Part shown: positions 8,985-17,345 of the stretch, piece after piece
Layout of the letters: every line of letters begins with the position of its first letter
Numbering within the stretch: position 1 is the stretch's first letter
Source: Algoriphagus taiwanensis
GTDB taxonomy: Bacteria; Bacteroidota; Bacteroidia; Cytophagales; Cyclobacteriaceae
Length of the DNA stretch: 64,000 nucleotides
Reading direction: 5' to 3'
Assembly (NCBI RefSeq): GCF_036245645.1
Contig: NZ_BTPE01000005.1
Span: 310,001-374,000 of the forward strand
The notes under the pieces: model-generated
Told to the model about the DNA's origin: nothing
Databases searched by the model: none
What the model saw: only the letters and a program-made list of their open reading frames with translations
Position numbers and translations under genes: made by a program

Positions 8985-10112
8985 TTACCGGCCCGAAAGA
9001 AGCTCCGAAAGCTCTTTTCCTACTTGCCAGCCAATGGCTACGCCCATTCCACCTAATCGGACAGCTGCTCCCAATCGATCTCCTACTTTTTGAATCAGAG
9101 GAATTTTTTTGGAGCCAAATGCCATAATACCAGTCCATTCCATCTCCCAAGAAATGGTTGTCCCCGGAAGAATAACCGTTTTGGCGAGGGCATCCAGGTG
9201 ACTTTTAATCTTTGGGTTTACTTTAAATTCTGTGGATGTTTCTCCTTCAAAATCCAAATTTCTGGCCCCTCCCAGCAGAAGCCGACCGTCGATTTGACGG
9301 AAATAAACGTAACCCCTATCCATATGGTAGGCCCCTTTCCATGGGATTTTTCCATCTATAGGTTGGCTCAATAGAATCAATCCCCTACCCGGGTTAATTT
9401 CAGATTCAGGCCAGAGTTTTTTGGTAAATGCATTGGTACAAATCCCAACCTTTTGAGCTTGAAATTCAAAAATTCTCGATCTTTCCAGATTTTCTGCCAA
9501 AACCAGTCCGGTTTCCTTTTGTACTTCAATCACCGCCACTCCGGTGAGGATTTTCACCCCCATTTCCGAGGCCATTTTCCAGAGTGCACCAAGATATTTG
9601 CCTGGATCCAACTCACCCTCGAATCTATTTTCTACCACCGCCTTTACTGAGGAAGAAAACCCAAGTTTTTTCGTTCTTTTTACCTGAGAAAAAACATCTT
9701 TTTTGAAAATGGTCTTGAGGAGGCGATTTACTTTTTCCAGGTCATTTAATGCCGATTCGGATTTTTCATCCAAAATTTCAAATCCATGATTTGCTTTATA
9801 CTCCAAAGTTTTGTCTCCAAATACCTTCCGAATCTCTTCCAAACCACGATATCTTCTTTTCACCAATCCCAAAACCTCTTCCTCAGAAAGAGTCTGCAAA
9901 TCATCCAAGAGCTCCGTTAAGCTGCCAAAACAGGCAAATCCGGCATTTTTTGTACTTGCTCCTGTGGGAAAAATCTCCTTTTCCAAGACCAAAACCTTGG
10001 CTTTGGGGTTTTTCTTCTTGAAATGAATTGCAGTAGAAAGTCCGGTAAAGCCCGAACCGACAACAATCAAATCATGATTCAAAAAGTTTTTTTGCTCCCA
10101 ATAACTGATCAT
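8985..10112 (-). CDS. FAD-dependent amino acid oxidase-like oxidoreductase (DAO family)
   Basis: A 375-residue flavoprotein of the D-amino-acid oxidase/glycine oxidase superfamily. The Rossmann motif GSGFTG at residues 19-24 with LEKEIFPTGASTKNAGFACFG shortly after binds FAD. The later half includes the family-style PGRGLILLSQPI and the closing GGMGVAIGWQVGKELSELL. It probably oxidises an amine or amino acid; substrate unknown. The frame is open to 10190, but that start would overlap the divergent gene; the ATG at 10112 gives a normal N-terminus just before the FAD motif. It heads a minus-strand unit with nhaC and the exonuclease. Confidence 0.86.
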   Translation of the reverse strand: MISYWEQKNFLNHDLIVVGSGFTGLSTAIHFKKKNPKAKVLVLEKEIFPTGASTKNAGFACFGSLTELLDDLQTLSEEEVLGLVKRRYRGLEEIRKVFGDKTLEYKANHGFEILDEKSESALNDLEKVNRLLKTIFKKDVFSQVKRTKKLGFSSSVKAVVENRFEGELDPGKYLGALWKMASEMGVKILTGVAVIEVQKETGLVLAENLERSRIFEFQAQKVGICTNAFTKKLWPESEINPGRGLILLSQPIDGKIPWKGAYHMDRGYVYFRQIDGRLLLGGARNLDFEGETSTEFKVNPKIKSHLDALAKTVILPGTTISWEMEWTGIMAFGSKKIPLIQKVGDRLGAAVRLGGMGVAIGWQVGKELSELLSGR

Positions 10113-10188
10113 TTTCAATCGGTTTGATTTAATTTTTTCTTCCAGTTGATTAATTTGACCCAACTTAATCGAAGTAACCCAAAAAGCC

Positions 10189-10668
10189 ATGAGAAAGATA
10201 GACCTACTCCTCGAAGAATATGGGGAAAGCCATCAAAACCCCACCAACAAATTGATCCATTGGGTCTGTGTACCGGCTATCTTTTTCAGTGTGGTAGGGT
10301 TGATATTCAGTATTCCTGCAGGATTTCTTCCATCGGCCCTCCCATTCTTGGGCAATTTCGCCAATTGGGCCACGATCGCCCTTCTATTGGTAATGATTTA
10401 TTACATCTCGCTTTCTGTGCCTTTATCGTTGGGCATGTTGTTTTTTTCAGCCCTTTGCCTGGCATTGGCCAATTTTCTCGATATCACTTTTCCCGGATAT
10501 CTCTGGTTGATCAGTTTGGCCATATTCGCCATAGCCTGGGTTGTTCAGTTTGTGGGCCATAAGATCGAAGGCAAAAAGCCCTCATTTTTCAAGGATGTCC
10601 AGTTTCTGATGATCGGGCCTGCTTGGCTGATGCACTTTATCTACAAAAAGATAGGAATTGGGTATTGA
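10189..10668 (+). CDS. Mpo1-like (DUF962) membrane protein
   Basis: A 159-residue protein of the DUF962/Mpo1 family. Yeast Mpo1 is an iron-dependent dioxygenase that removes one carbon from 2-hydroxy fatty acids during phytosphingosine breakdown. The conserved His-bearing elements are visible: GESHQNPTNKLIHW near the N-terminus and FVGHKIEGKKPS followed by AWLMHF near the end. Four hydrophobic segments lie between. Members of this bacterial group may make sphingolipids or hydroxy fatty acids, so the activity would fit, but it is inferred only from the family. The gene is divergent from the FAD oxidoreductase with a short shared promoter region. Confidence 0.9.
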   Translation: MRKIDLLLEEYGESHQNPTNKLIHWVCVPAIFFSVVGLIFSIPAGFLPSALPFLGNFANWATIALLLVMIYYISLSVPLSLGMLFFSALCLALANFLDITFPGYLWLISLAIFAIAWVVQFVGHKIEGKKPSFFKDVQFLMIGPAWLMHFIYKKIGIGY

Positions 10669-10720
10669 CCCAAGAGCAAAAAAGAAATGACCTTTCTTTC
10701 CTGAAGAAAGTTTCCAGTGA

Positions 10721-12979
10721 TTACTCCTTCCTGAAAATCTCACCCAATCTTTGAAGGGCCTCTTGATTTTTTTGGGTGTTGATACTCAGGAGAATGGATT
10801 TCTTTTCCCGGGCAGTCAATCTCCAGTTGAGAGATGCTCTTTGCATGGTTTCCTGACTTCCCGTGAGTTCTGTCGCCTGGACTTTTCCCGGCGCATATTC
10901 AAACTCCACCCGTTCTAAATCAAACGGCATGGATTCCAGCATGTAATTGAACAAGACTTCATTTTGAATAGTCTGTACATTGTCCCAATTGGCATAGATG
11001 TTTTTGAGCGGATTAAAGACTTTTTGAAAAATCCGGGGAAGCTCTGTTTCGGGGATTTCGGTGGTTTTTTCAGAATCCCTGATCGTGATCAAGACTACCC
11101 CAGAGGTATTTTGACTGATCCATTCTCTGAAAACATACATGAAGCGTAAGGCATCCTGAATCCCAAAATTATCAGAGAGCCCCGTGTCCATAGTTTCCAT
11201 TTGGGGACTTGAGGGCAGCTGAATATTAGGCGTGATAAATGGAAACGTTGCGCTCATCCTTAGGGCCGTCAAAAACCGGAGATTTTGAGGCTGATGATTC
11301 TCAAAAAATCGGAGAAAGTCAATGGATTGCTTTTTCTCACCCGGAATCGTTCTGCCTAGGACTGAACTCCCCAAAAAAGACATGGAATGCGGGGAAATCA
11401 CCAATTTCCTACCATCATTTGTAATCAATGAAGTGACTGGCAAAAGGGGAATAAGCCCTTCTGCTTCAGGTTGTTTATAAGCCTTGAGCGGCTTATCCAA
11501 AACTCCCAGGGTATTGTCATTAAGTTGCGTTTCAAAGGCATATCCTCGGTCTTTAAGATAGCTAAAGCCTTGATAATTAAATTTTTGATTTCGTATCAAA
11601 AGATCATTGACCAGAAGAGTGAAGATAATAGGGTTCAAATTGTCCGCTGAGATTTGATCCAGATATTTTGGGTCGGACAGTTGCACCTCCGAATCCGATA
11701 ATGACCTGAGATACAACTCTCGGAAAAACGCCTCCCCAATCACTCCTCCGGAGGCTCCAGTGTACAATTTGGTATGTCGGGTGGCTTCTCCTTCAGTCAA
11801 TTTATGGATGGACTGCAAGACATGAAAAGTCCAGAGACTGGCACGCTGTCCACCTCCACTTGCAGCAGCTATGACCAATTTGGGCAAGGAGTCTTCCCCA
11901 AACCTTCTTTTCCAATTGTCCAAGATTTGGATGATGTTTTCCTTGTCTTTGACCAAAGTGTCGGGATGTAGCAGATCATCCAACCTCTCCACCGTGTAAG
12001 GTGCCGGAGCCTGAGAATAATCCAGGCCAAATGCTTCATGAGGACGATTGAATATGGAAAGATTCGAAAAATAATTCCCAAAAAACAGCAAAACTACCAC
12101 AGTGAAAGTCGCATATCCTCTTAGCCAAAAACTAACCGCTCCCACTAGCATAATTAAAATCGACAAAAGAAGAAGCGAGCTCATGGCAGCAGGAAACATG
12201 AGAAACTCCTGCTCCTTGAACAGGCCTAAAAACAAGACAAACAAAATCAGAAACAGTTGAATACTGAGGAGGTTGAGGTGATTTTGGTCAAACACTCTGA
12301 GCAACTGCCCTTTTTCAAAACGGGAAATATCCGGCCTAACCTCCTGTGGACGAAGACGGACATCCAAATACACCTCCACTTTCTCCCTTTTGTCTTTCAG
12401 CTCCTTGATTCTGCTCAAGGTGCTGGCCCGGGTTAGTTTTACCTTTCGGAGACGTTTGTTGACCGAGCCGGCAAACAGGATAAAAAAGTCCTTGTTGGTC
12501 AAAGCAGAGTAACCAAAAATCAAGATATAGGTCACTATACTCCCCGCAGCAAATCCAAGGTAATATTGCAAAACATACCAGTCAGAAGGGAGATCATTGT
12601 CCAGTTGAAAAGTCACGAATTTGACTGTGTAGAGTAAGTAAAAAAGAAGTGGAACAATCGAATTATTGACACAGTAGGTGATAAATGGCTTGCTCACTAT
12701 GGCCAAAAACCGGAAACGGCTACCATCCATAATGTAGGTAGTCATATGATAAGCCATCGTAAGGATAGCCAATCCCACTCCCATCAGGAAAAAACTAATC
12801 CAGGATACCTGATGGAGATATTCCGGATCCAAGAAAAGAAAAGGAATCCCGAGTACCACTCCAAACTGCTCCAAAATGATTCCGGATAGAACCACCCATA
12901 CCAGAAGGAGAGCCAGATTTTTTCTCAATTGAAGTAAAAAAAGCTGGACCGGAAAACTGTAAATCAACTTATCTCTCAT
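10721..12979 (-). CDS. Membrane-anchored patatin-like phospholipase
   Basis: A 752-residue protein in two parts. Residues 1-330 contain several hydrophobic segments with a charged cytoplasmic loop (about 175-230). The C-terminal half is a patatin-like Ser/Asp hydrolase: the oxyanion-type AAASGGGQRA motif, the nucleophile elbow GASGG with Ser410, and the dyad Asp598 in DTGLSDNFG. Patatins hydrolyse acyl esters of phospholipids. The oxyanion stretch reads SGGGQR rather than the usual GGGxRG. The N-terminal membrane domain is much longer than in classical patatins. The gene is alone on its strand, and a 197-base spacer precedes it. Confidence 0.83.
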   Translation of the reverse strand: MRDKLIYSFPVQLFLLQLRKNLALLLVWVVLSGIILEQFGVVLGIPFLFLDPEYLHQVSWISFFLMGVGLAILTMAYHMTTYIMDGSRFRFLAIVSKPFITYCVNNSIVPLLFYLLYTVKFVTFQLDNDLPSDWYVLQYYLGFAAGSIVTYILIFGYSALTNKDFFILFAGSVNKRLRKVKLTRASTLSRIKELKDKREKVEVYLDVRLRPQEVRPDISRFEKGQLLRVFDQNHLNLLSIQLFLILFVLFLGLFKEQEFLMFPAAMSSLLLLSILIMLVGAVSFWLRGYATFTVVVLLFFGNYFSNLSIFNRPHEAFGLDYSQAPAPYTVERLDDLLHPDTLVKDKENIIQILDNWKRRFGEDSLPKLVIAAASGGGQRASLWTFHVLQSIHKLTEGEATRHTKLYTGASGGVIGEAFFRELYLRSLSDSEVQLSDPKYLDQISADNLNPIIFTLLVNDLLIRNQKFNYQGFSYLKDRGYAFETQLNDNTLGVLDKPLKAYKQPEAEGLIPLLPVTSLITNDGRKLVISPHSMSFLGSSVLGRTIPGEKKQSIDFLRFFENHQPQNLRFLTALRMSATFPFITPNIQLPSSPQMETMDTGLSDNFGIQDALRFMYVFREWISQNTSGVVLITIRDSEKTTEIPETELPRIFQKVFNPLKNIYANWDNVQTIQNEVLFNYMLESMPFDLERVEFEYAPGKVQATELTGSQETMQRASLNWRLTAREKKSILLSINTQKNQEALQRLGEIFRKE

Positions 12980-13176
12980 AGTGCTATTTGGTCACATAAG
13001 ATATCTCTTTTTTAATTCTTAAAACCTCTGGAGTAAAAGCAATAGGTAAAGAATATCAATTTGGTTTCCAGAAGATTAGGAAGCAGTGGAAAAATTACGC
13101 AAAGATTACCCAGAAAATATCTCGCTGCTTTCGGCTAGAACAAGTACTTTCGACCAAGAATTAAAAAGCTGCAACA
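12980..13176. other. Spacer between divergent patatin and DUF4494 genes
   Basis: This is the divergent region for the minus-strand patatin gene and the plus-strand DUF4494 gene. It is AT-rich, has no open frame with coding character, and shows no exact TAnnTTTG promoter element on either strand. I see no RNA gene or repeat in it. Confidence 0.5.
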
Positions 13177-13668
13177 ATGAGAACTTGGTTTTTGTGCAAA
13201 GTAAAATATGCGAAGGAGAATGAGGAAGGATTGCTGAAAAGCATTTCCGAGCAATACCTGGTAGATGCTGTCTCTTTTACAGAGGCAGAGGCAATTCTTT
13301 ACGACAGATTAGGGTCTCAGATCCGTGGGGACTTTCAAGTTACCGGCATCAGCAAGAGTAACATTGTGGACGTTTTTTACTACGAGGATGCAGATATCTG
13401 GCACAAGTGTAAAATCACTTATCTCATCGCTGATGCAGATTCGGGGAAAGAGAAAAAAGTGACCCAGTTCATGATAGTTACGGCCGAGGATGTCAAGCAA
13501 GCCTATGACCGAATCCAAGAAAGTTTGAGCAATATGCTTGTGAGTTTTCGGGTACCTGACATCACCGAAAGTCCGATTGTAGAAGTTTTTCCTTTCGAGA
13601 AAGATGAAGTGGCCGAACAGCTTCCTCCGGGCAATTTCAGACCGGTCAATGAAATCGAGCAAGAATAA
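13177..13668 (+). CDS. DUF4494 domain protein
   Basis: A 163-residue soluble protein of the DUF4494 family, which is almost confined to Bacteroidota. The start MRTWFLCKVKYAKENEEG and the central TEAEAILYDRL are characteristic. The protein is acidic toward the end, with no signal peptide, membrane segment or catalytic motif visible. Its function is unknown in the family. A strong bidirectional terminator follows immediately and is shared with the convergent HD-domain gene. Confidence 0.9.
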   Translation: MRTWFLCKVKYAKENEEGLLKSISEQYLVDAVSFTEAEAILYDRLGSQIRGDFQVTGISKSNIVDVFYYEDADIWHKCKITYLIADADSGKEKKVTQFMIVTAEDVKQAYDRIQESLSNMLVSFRVPDITESPIVEVFPFEKDEVAEQLPPGNFRPVNEIEQE

Positions 13669-13671
13669 AAA

Positions 13672-13708
13672 AATGCCGCTCCCGTTAAGGTAGCGGCACT
13701 TTTTTTTA
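13672..13708. terminator. Bidirectional intrinsic terminator
   Basis: TGCCGCT (13674-13680) pairs with AGCGGCA (13692-13698) around an 11-base loop. It is flanked by an A-run on the left and a long T-run on the right, so it can end transcription of both the DUF4494 gene and the convergent HD gene. Confidence 0.88.
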
Positions 13709-14317
13709 AGCAAGATCTGCGTTCAACTGGTTATCTATTACAAATTGGATTAACTCCTCTTGGGAGATATTTGCTCTCTCAGCGGCATCCCGAATATCTT
13801 CCCGGCTAACCTGCGCAGCAAAAGTCTTGTCCTTCAACCTCTTTTTCACTCCTTTTACTTCCATCCCCAAGTAACCTTCCGGCCTCATCAGGGAATAAGC
13901 ATGGACAAATCCGCTCAACTCATCAAAGGCATACAGCATTTTATCCATTTCAGTCTCAGGATCTACGCCGAAATATCGGGGACCATGGGAAGCAATAGCC
14001 CGAATGATCTCAGGATCAATTTCTCTGGCCTCCAATTCCTCAATGATTTTACGGCAATGCTGCTCAGGCCATTGATCCCAATCCGCATCATGAAGTAAAC
14101 CAGCCAAATACCATCTGTGCTGTGTGGCTTCATCGTACTCCTTAAAAAGGGCATAAGACTTCATCAGATGTGCGACTTGCTTCATATGCACTTTGAGTTT
14201 CTCATTTTTGACCCAGTCATCAAGTAAAGCCAAAGCCTTCTCCTTAGACAGTACTTTACCTTTATTTTCAGGACTTCCAAAGGTGGATCTGTTCAATTGA
14301 AGAGTAAGATTTTCCAT
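13706..14317 (-). CDS. HD-domain phosphohydrolase
   Basis: A 203-residue HD-superfamily metal-dependent phosphohydrolase. Metal ligands are visible as the early His in KVHMKQV, GLLHDADWD (the HD pair), the later IASHGPRYFG, and the FDELSGFV Asp. The order matches the HDIG-type proteins that act on nucleotides or oligonucleotides. The 30 residues before the domain are unusual and rich in polar residues. The exact substrate is unknown. It shares a divergent AT-rich promoter region with the PAS protein gene and a terminator with the DUF4494 gene. Confidence 0.88.
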   Translation of the reverse strand: MENLTLQLNRSTFGSPENKGKVLSKEKALALLDDWVKNEKLKVHMKQVAHLMKSYALFKEYDEATQHRWYLAGLLHDADWDQWPEQHCRKIIEELEAREIDPEIIRAIASHGPRYFGVDPETEMDKMLYAFDELSGFVHAYSLMRPEGYLGMEVKGVKKRLKDKTFAAQVSREDIRDAAERANISQEELIQFVIDNQLNADLA

Positions 14318-14398
14318 TTTAGACCTATTTTTATGCAGTTCGAATAATTTTTTTTGCTTTTTGATTAAATTTAATTACTAATCATTTAACTTTACCTC

Positions 14399-15448
14399 AT
14401 GAATAGTTGGGAATCCATACAGGTCCTTAGTCAGTTAGCCATCACCTCGGAATACTTTCTGCAGGTGACATTGGATAAGTCTGGACGTGTGCTCTCTTCT
14501 GATTCAGGAATAGGACCGGTTCCAAGCTTATTTGACTACAAAGAAAAGCCCATTTTTTTTGCTGATTGTTTTCTATCATCTGAATGGTCAAAATATGAAA
14601 ACCAAAGGGTCAAAGCTTGGAAAAGCAGCCATCAATCCTTTTTCATTGAGCTTCACAAGATCAACCATCCCGATGAAACCACCACTTTGACCAAGTGGGA
14701 ATTCTTTTTCATTTCAGAGGATTTTGGAACTTGTCTTGGAATTGGGCATCCTGTCGACCCCTTAAAACCCTATAGTTTGGGGCTGGGGGAATTTATCGAT
14801 GGCAACTTCGGAAATAATGAATTAGTCGACAGCCTATTGGAAAATAAGCTTTTGGGATTTTGGAAAATTGATCCTCAAAATGAAAAAGAGCAAATAAGCC
14901 CTGGACTCGCCCAAATGCTTGGCTATCAAGGCGAGGAGGCTCAAAGCTACACCAAATTATCCTGGCAACAGCACATTCACCCTGATGACCTTACCCGAGT
15001 AGGCAACCAATTGAGAGCCCACCTGAAAACCAAAGGAAATCTTCCCTTCCGTTCAGAATTCCGTATGGTGTCAAAAAACCATCAAATCACGTGGGTAATT
15101 GCTTTTGGAAAAACCACCCATTGGACTAGCGATGGATATCCACAACTACTCCAAGGGCTTTTGATCGATACCACCGAAAAGAAGAAACAGGAGATTTGGC
15201 TTAGAGAGCATCATTATTTTCTCAGAGATTTGGCATTTCAGCAGTCCCATTCCTTAAGGGCAAGAGTGGCCAATATTATGGGTGTACTGGAAATAATCGA
15301 GACTGAAAGTCACTCAGAAGAAACCCAAAAGCTGCTCAATATCATCAAAACAGAAACAAAAATGCTGGACAATTCTTTGAAAAAAAGCATCAAAGAATCG
15401 GTCCAGCAAAATCAAAGTTGGGAAAGAGGAATTCGGAAAGAAGATTAA
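14399..15448 (+). CDS. PAS-domain protein with a kinase-like dimerisation helix but no ATPase domain
   Basis: A 349-residue soluble protein. Residues 1-130 form a degenerate PAS-like sensor, and 145-265 a clear PAS_3 domain (HIHPDDLTRVGNQL, then TWVIAFGK and the LLIDTTEKKKQEIWLREHH linker). The last 75 residues contain LAFQQSHSLRARVANIMGVL with His284, which resembles the H-box helix of PAS histidine kinases common in this phylum. The reading frame then stops; no N, G1 or G2 ATP-binding boxes follow, so it cannot autophosphorylate alone. It may be a dimerisation or phosphotransfer partner, or a decayed kinase. No regulator gene is adjacent. Confidence 0.75.
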   Translation: MNSWESIQVLSQLAITSEYFLQVTLDKSGRVLSSDSGIGPVPSLFDYKEKPIFFADCFLSSEWSKYENQRVKAWKSSHQSFFIELHKINHPDETTTLTKWEFFFISEDFGTCLGIGHPVDPLKPYSLGLGEFIDGNFGNNELVDSLLENKLLGFWKIDPQNEKEQISPGLAQMLGYQGEEAQSYTKLSWQQHIHPDDLTRVGNQLRAHLKTKGNLPFRSEFRMVSKNHQITWVIAFGKTTHWTSDGYPQLLQGLLIDTTEKKKQEIWLREHHYFLRDLAFQQSHSLRARVANIMGVLEIIETESHSEETQKLLNIIKTETKMLDNSLKKSIKESVQQNQSWERGIRKED

Positions 15449-15479
15449 AGGTTACTTATTTTCCACTTCGCTTTCAGAT

Positions 15480-15512
15480 AGCCCCAAAGCAATTTGGGGC
15501 TTATTGCTTTTT
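15480..15512. terminator. Intrinsic terminator overlapping the SDR stop codon
   Basis: AGCCCCAAA (15480-15488), loop GCAA, TTTGGGGCT (15493-15501), then a T-rich run on the plus strand. It ends the PAS gene transcript. The last base of the stem is also part of the stop codon of the convergent SDR gene, so the tail lies inside that coding sequence. Confidence 0.85.
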
Positions 15513-16373
15513 TCCCCTCGAAGCTTCCAGCATATCCCACATCGCTTCTGGTATCTGATCCAGATTATTGAACTCACCTGCCCCTTTGAGCCATTCTCCG
15601 CCATCGATTGTCATCACTTCTCCGTTTACAAAAGAAGAAAAATCGGACACCAGATACGCGGCTAAGTTGGCCAATTCCTGATGCTCTCCTACCCTTCCTA
15701 CGGGGACTTTCTTGGCAGGATCAAATTTTTTGACCAAATCTCCGGGCAAAAGTCTACTCCAGGCTCCTTCAGTGGGAAATGGTCCCGGAGCGATTGCATT
15801 GGAACGGATACCGTACTTTGCCCATTCTACTGCCAGAGAACGGGTCATAGCTAAAACTCCGGCTTTGGCTGCAGCAGAAGGCACCACATAAGCTGAACCT
15901 GTCCAGGCATAGGTCGTGACGATATTTAGAAATACTCCGGATTGCTTTTGAGCTATCCAGTCTTTGCCTGCTGTCAGAGTGACTTGTGAGGTGCCTTTTA
16001 ATACAATGTCCAAAACTGTATTGAAAGCATTGACGGAGAGTCTTTCAGTAGGACTGATAAAATTCCCTGCAGCATTATTGAGCACTACATGAATCTGACC
16101 CAATTCTTTTTTTGCTTGGGCCCACATCTCCTCTACTTGCTGAATATCTCTTACATCGCAGGCAATGGGAATCACACGGCCTCCTTTTTTATCCATCATT
16201 TCCTGGGCAGTGCCCTGAAGAATATCCAGCTTTCGGGAGGTGATCACGAGATTTGCTCCCAACTCCAAAAAGTATTCTCCCATCGATTTCCCCAAGCCGG
16301 TACCTCCTCCGGTAATTAGGATGTTTTTATCTTTGAGGGCATCCGCTTTTAGCATTCCTTGATTAAAGTTCAT
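15501..16373 (-). CDS. Short-chain dehydrogenase/reductase, 2,4-dienoyl-CoA reductase-like
   Basis: A 290-residue classical SDR. The cofactor motif is TGGGTGLGKSMG; NNAAGNF and SAYVVPSAAAKAGV follow, and the substrate end contains RSNAIAPGPFPTEGAW. The PSAAAKAG stretch is that of 2,4-dienoyl-CoA reductases, in which the usual YxxxK catalytic pair is modified; this would place the enzyme in the breakdown of unsaturated fatty acids. An extended start at 16439 would overlap the divergent gene, so the ATG at 16373 is chosen. No other beta-oxidation gene is adjacent, so the physiological substrate is not fixed. Confidence 0.85.
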   Translation of the reverse strand: MNFNQGMLKADALKDKNILITGGGTGLGKSMGEYFLELGANLVITSRKLDILQGTAQEMMDKKGGRVIPIACDVRDIQQVEEMWAQAKKELGQIHVVLNNAAGNFISPTERLSVNAFNTVLDIVLKGTSQVTLTAGKDWIAQKQSGVFLNIVTTYAWTGSAYVVPSAAAKAGVLAMTRSLAVEWAKYGIRSNAIAPGPFPTEGAWSRLLPGDLVKKFDPAKKVPVGRVGEHQELANLAAYLVSDFSSFVNGEVMTIDGGEWLKGAGEFNNLDQIPEAMWDMLEASRGKKQ

Positions 16374-16451
16374 CAGTTTGATACGATTAGTTTCAGCCAA
16401 GATAGGAATCGGGCGCGGTAATTGAAAGAAGACCAGCATTCGGAACTGATT

Positions 16452-17252
16452 ATGAAAAAACTGCTATTTAATATCTTATTTCTATGTCTTCTTTTCTCTT
16501 GCAATGAAGAAATAGGCAGGGATATCTCCACAGACCTTTCCCAAGAGGCTGATCAGTTTTTTAATTTTTCCACCGCAATCAATGAGGGAGGTTACCTGGG
16601 GAACTTTTCCTATTCGGACTACTTTAGAACCCAAAGTCAATCTCTCCCGGGATGCCCAAAAATTGAAATAGATCAGACTTTGCGTTTAGTCACTCTGGAT
16701 TATGATGCAGCTGATTCCTGTTCACAGGAGAAAAACTTTAAGCGAAATGGTAAAATCAAAATAGACTTTTCTCAATCCAATACTCAACTTGCTACTTGGT
16801 GGATGGAGTATGAGAATTACAAATTTGACAATACAGAAATCATCGGAAAAAGAGAGTTCAAAACCCTTTCTACCAGTCAAAATCAAGAAAAATTTGAGAA
16901 TCTAAAGATAAAGACTGACAATGGTCTTTCTTTCGTTGCGAAAGGGACCCATACTTATTTTACCTCCCGATTTTCATTCAGACCTTTTGCCCTAAGCTTT
17001 GTTGGCTTTATAGAAGGCACTAATCCCGCAGGGAGAAAATTTACCCAAACCCTGACCCAGGCAAAAGAAGTTTACATCAACTGCTACAGTGAGGGATGGG
17101 TTCTTCCTTTTGAGGGAGAAGAAACTTGGACAGTGGAGCGCTCAGAAGGCAGAGAACTTACCTATCGATTTAACTTTTCCAGCGAGGGGGAATGCAACCC
17201 CCAAGTCAATGCTTTACTTCCCGATGGAAGAACCTTGATTTTAAATCCCTGA
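16452..17252 (+). CDS. Predicted lipoprotein of unknown function
   Basis: A 266-residue exported protein. The N-terminus MKKLLFNILFLCLLFSC is a lipoprotein signal peptide with the lipobox ending LFSC, so the mature protein should be lipid-anchored. The rest is rich in Thr, Asn, Phe and Trp and has a regular strand pattern, as in beta-sandwich envelope proteins; several Cys residues (GCPKIE, DSCSQE, INCYSEGW, GECNP) could form disulfides. I recognise no family. The ATG at 16452 is preferred over an upstream start that would delay the signal peptide. It is divergent from the SDR gene. Confidence 0.75.
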   Translation: MKKLLFNILFLCLLFSCNEEIGRDISTDLSQEADQFFNFSTAINEGGYLGNFSYSDYFRTQSQSLPGCPKIEIDQTLRLVTLDYDAADSCSQEKNFKRNGKIKIDFSQSNTQLATWWMEYENYKFDNTEIIGKREFKTLSTSQNQEKFENLKIKTDNGLSFVAKGTHTYFTSRFSFRPFALSFVGFIEGTNPAGRKFTQTLTQAKEVYINCYSEGWVLPFEGEETWTVERSEGRELTYRFNFSSEGECNPQVNALLPDGRTLILNP

Positions 17253-17300
17253 CCAAGAAAAGACCTGCTTTTCCAGTGGATTGAGCTCAGAAAACAAAAA

Positions 17301-17322
17301 ACCCTGACAAGGTCAGGGTCTT
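17301..17322. terminator. Intrinsic terminator between lipoprotein and ahcY genes
   Basis: ACCCTGAC (17301-17308), loop AAG, GTCAGGGT (17312-17319), followed by CTTTG on the plus strand and preceded by an A-run, which gives T-run quality on the minus strand. It probably serves both convergent genes, mainly ahcY. Confidence 0.7.
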
Positions 17323-17345
17323 TGTTGATCCGATATAGTTTCTAT

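Noticed and set aside
10113..10190. Extended start of the FAD oxidoreductase
   Set aside because: It would run into the divergent Mpo1-like gene start and leave no promoter region.
14361..14394. TTG-N23-TAACTTTA promoter for the PAS gene
   Set aside because: The predicted transcript would start almost on the ATG and the element has one mismatch; too weak to list.
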